The notes below the pieces were generated by a model. It had not been told where the DNA came from. It was given only the letters and a program-made list of their open reading frames with translations, and did no database searches. DNA of 64,000 bases. It comes from Hyphomicrobiales bacterium (lineage in GTDB: Bacteria > Pseudomonadota > Alphaproteobacteria > Rhizobiales > Rhizobiaceae). The position numbers were made by a program, and so were the translations under genes. Where the stretch lies: the NCBI GenBank assembly GCA_900474095.1, contig UCOA01000067.1, positions 1 to 64,000 of the forward strand, read 5' to 3'. This document shows, piece by piece, positions 62,877-64,000 of the stretch (the first letter of the stretch is position 1; the number at the start of each line of letters is the position of its first letter).

Positions 62877-63470
62877 ATGGCAAAGCGACGTATCGAGACA
62901 ATGGAGGAAAACCGCGCCAAGTTGATCGCGGCTGCACGCAAGGCCTTTGCCGAAAAGGGATACTCCGCCGCGTCCATGGATGAGTTGACAGCAGAAGTCG
63001 GTCTGACACGTGGCGCGCTTTACCATAACTTCGGAGACAAGCGCGGTCTCCTTGCGGCGGTTGTGGATCAGATCGACTCGGAAATGGCGTCGCGCGCCCA
63101 GGAAATCGGCGCCCGTGCGGGCAATGATTGGCAGGGCCTTCTTGCCGAGGGCACGGCCTATATCGAGATGGCGCTTGATCCAGAGGTCCAACGTATTGTG
63201 CTGCTCGATGGACCCGCGGTGTTAGGTGATCCCTCGCAATGGCCGAGCCAAAGCAGTTGTCTACAGGTGACCAAGCGAGCAGTGGAGCGTCTCATCGCAC
63301 AAGGAACCCTCAAACCACTTGATGCAGAAGCAGCGGCCCGGCTTCTAAGCGGAGCGGCTCTCAATGCCGCTCTCTGGATCGCCGCCAGCGACAGCCCGAA
63401 GACCGTACTGCCGAAGGCCGTCGAGGCTTTCCGTTGCTTGGCTTCGGGCATCCTTGTGAGGCCCCAGTAA
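62877..63470 (+). CDS. TetR-family transcriptional regulator
   Basis: The protein has 197 residues from the ATG at 62877, which has GAGGG upstream. A helix-turn-helix near the N-terminus reads MDELTAEVGLTRGALYHNFG. The C-terminal half is the variable ligand domain (VQRIVLLDGPAVLGDP). An ATG six codons earlier overlaps the third operator and is less likely. It is divergent from the RidA-family gene and probably represses both. Confidence 0.9.
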   Translation: MAKRRIETMEENRAKLIAAARKAFAEKGYSAASMDELTAEVGLTRGALYHNFGDKRGLLAAVVDQIDSEMASRAQEIGARAGNDWQGLLAEGTAYIEMALDPEVQRIVLLDGPAVLGDPSQWPSQSSCLQVTKRAVERLIAQGTLKPLDAEAAARLLSGAALNAALWIAASDSPKTVLPKAVEAFRCLASGILVRPQ

Positions 63471-63737
63471 TTTATCAACAATCTCCGAGGCATCGCCGGT
63501 TTCAAAGCTAAGACGTGCCGCGAACGTCGAGGTAGCTGGCATTTAAGGTAGCTTCAGCCTTGGCGATGAAGCCACCCGTAGCTGTCCAAGAGTGTCGCAG
63601 AATTATCCCGTTTGCACAGGGACATACCGTAGACAGCGCATAAACGACATTAACCGTCGCTCAGTACTAGCACCAGAGTGGATCATTGGGTTTGCGGGCA
63701 GGCTGAAGTGATGAAGGGACGCTGACGGCAATCTCTC

Positions 63738-64000
63738 TCAGCCGTAGAGATAGTTCGGAAGCCAGAGTGCCATACCCGGCCAGACATACATAATGACCAT
63801 GCACAGGATGACAATCAGCATGTAGGGCATCATGCCGGCGAAGATCTGGTTGAGAGTGACATGCGGTGGTGAGACGCCTTTGAGATAATAAGCCGACATC
63901 GCGACCGGCGGCGACAGGAACGCCGCCTGCAGGTTGACGAAGACGAGGACGCCCCAGAGAACCGGATCGATATCGAAGTGCCTCAGCAATGGCAGGAAGA
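63738..64000 (-). CDS. TRAP transporter large permease (DctM-like), C-terminal part
   Basis: Only the last 87 codons lie in the window, and the frame runs past its end. FDIDPVLWGVLVFVNLQAAF and SPPVAMSAYYLKGVSPP followed by a membrane helix (MLIVILCMVIMYVWPGMAL) are the C-terminal end of DctM/SiaM-type permeases, which drive sodium-coupled uptake of carboxylates. The substrate is unknown. Over 260 bases of gene-free sequence separate it from the TetR gene. Confidence 0.85.
   Translation of the reverse strand, partial: FLPLLRHFDIDPVLWGVLVFVNLQAAFLSPPVAMSAYYLKGVSPPHVTLNQIFAGMMPYMLIVILCMVIMYVWPGMALWLPNYLYG

Overview
The window looks like chromosome or large-replicon DNA from an alphaproteobacterium of the Rhizobiaceae type (Rhizobium, Agrobacterium or Sinorhizobium relatives). 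The grounds are a moderately high GC content, a Kps/Rkp-like capsule (K-antigen) export set, IS66 and IS5 remnants of the kind common in rhizobia, and a large complement of ABC and TRAP uptake genes. The species cannot be fixed from sequence reading alone.

Positions 1-28616 form a capsular polysaccharide locus. It opens with the end of a KpsF-type arabinose-5-phosphate isomerase. It then carries a GSCFA protein, three polysaccharide pyruvyl transferase paralogues, several glycosyltransferases, a Tat-exported beta-helix protein, an ABC-2 permease (KpsM-like), an inner-membrane export protein (KpsE-like), an outer-membrane export lipoprotein (KpsD/CtrA-like) and a KpsT-like ATPase whose signature motifs are badly eroded. 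The far end holds TPR-glycosyltransferase fusions, a nucleotide-sugar epimerase and a 1142-residue protein with two tandem copies of a glycosyltransferase-like domain.

Positions 28617-33096 are an IS66 graveyard: one element with an internally deleted transposase, a second transposase fragment and several isolated termini. Small orphan genes lie between them (a zinc-ribbon protein, a DUF4375/DMP19 protein and an 'ADP-ribosylation/crystallin J1'-type protein).

Positions 33097-43662 return to surface polysaccharide. There is a minus-strand run of GSCFA and SGNH-like proteins with a methyltransferase, then the dTDP-rhamnose operon in the order rmlC-rmlB-rmlD-rmlA, then a decayed fourth GSCFA gene. 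After rpsU and some accessory DNA come a sulfotransferase and an APS kinase (46779-48554), which together suggest a sulfated surface polymer. My overall reading is that this is a capsule whose sugars are decorated by pyruvate, sulfate, methyl and probably acyl groups, with the GSCFA/SGNH set as the least understood part.

Positions 49522-62063 are a separate catabolic island. It contains a dipeptide-type ABC importer, a DUF1537 acid-sugar kinase, a GntR/FadR regulator, a DapA/NanA-family aldolase, an Asp-box (sialidase-fold) protein, an iron alcohol dehydrogenase and a PdxA2-like dehydrogenase. Two intergenic regions share a TTGACAAGTTG-type palindrome that probably ties the units into one regulon. 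The window ends with a divergent RidA-family/TetR pair whose promoter carries three copies of ATACG-N3-CGTAT, and the C-terminal end of a TRAP transporter large permease.
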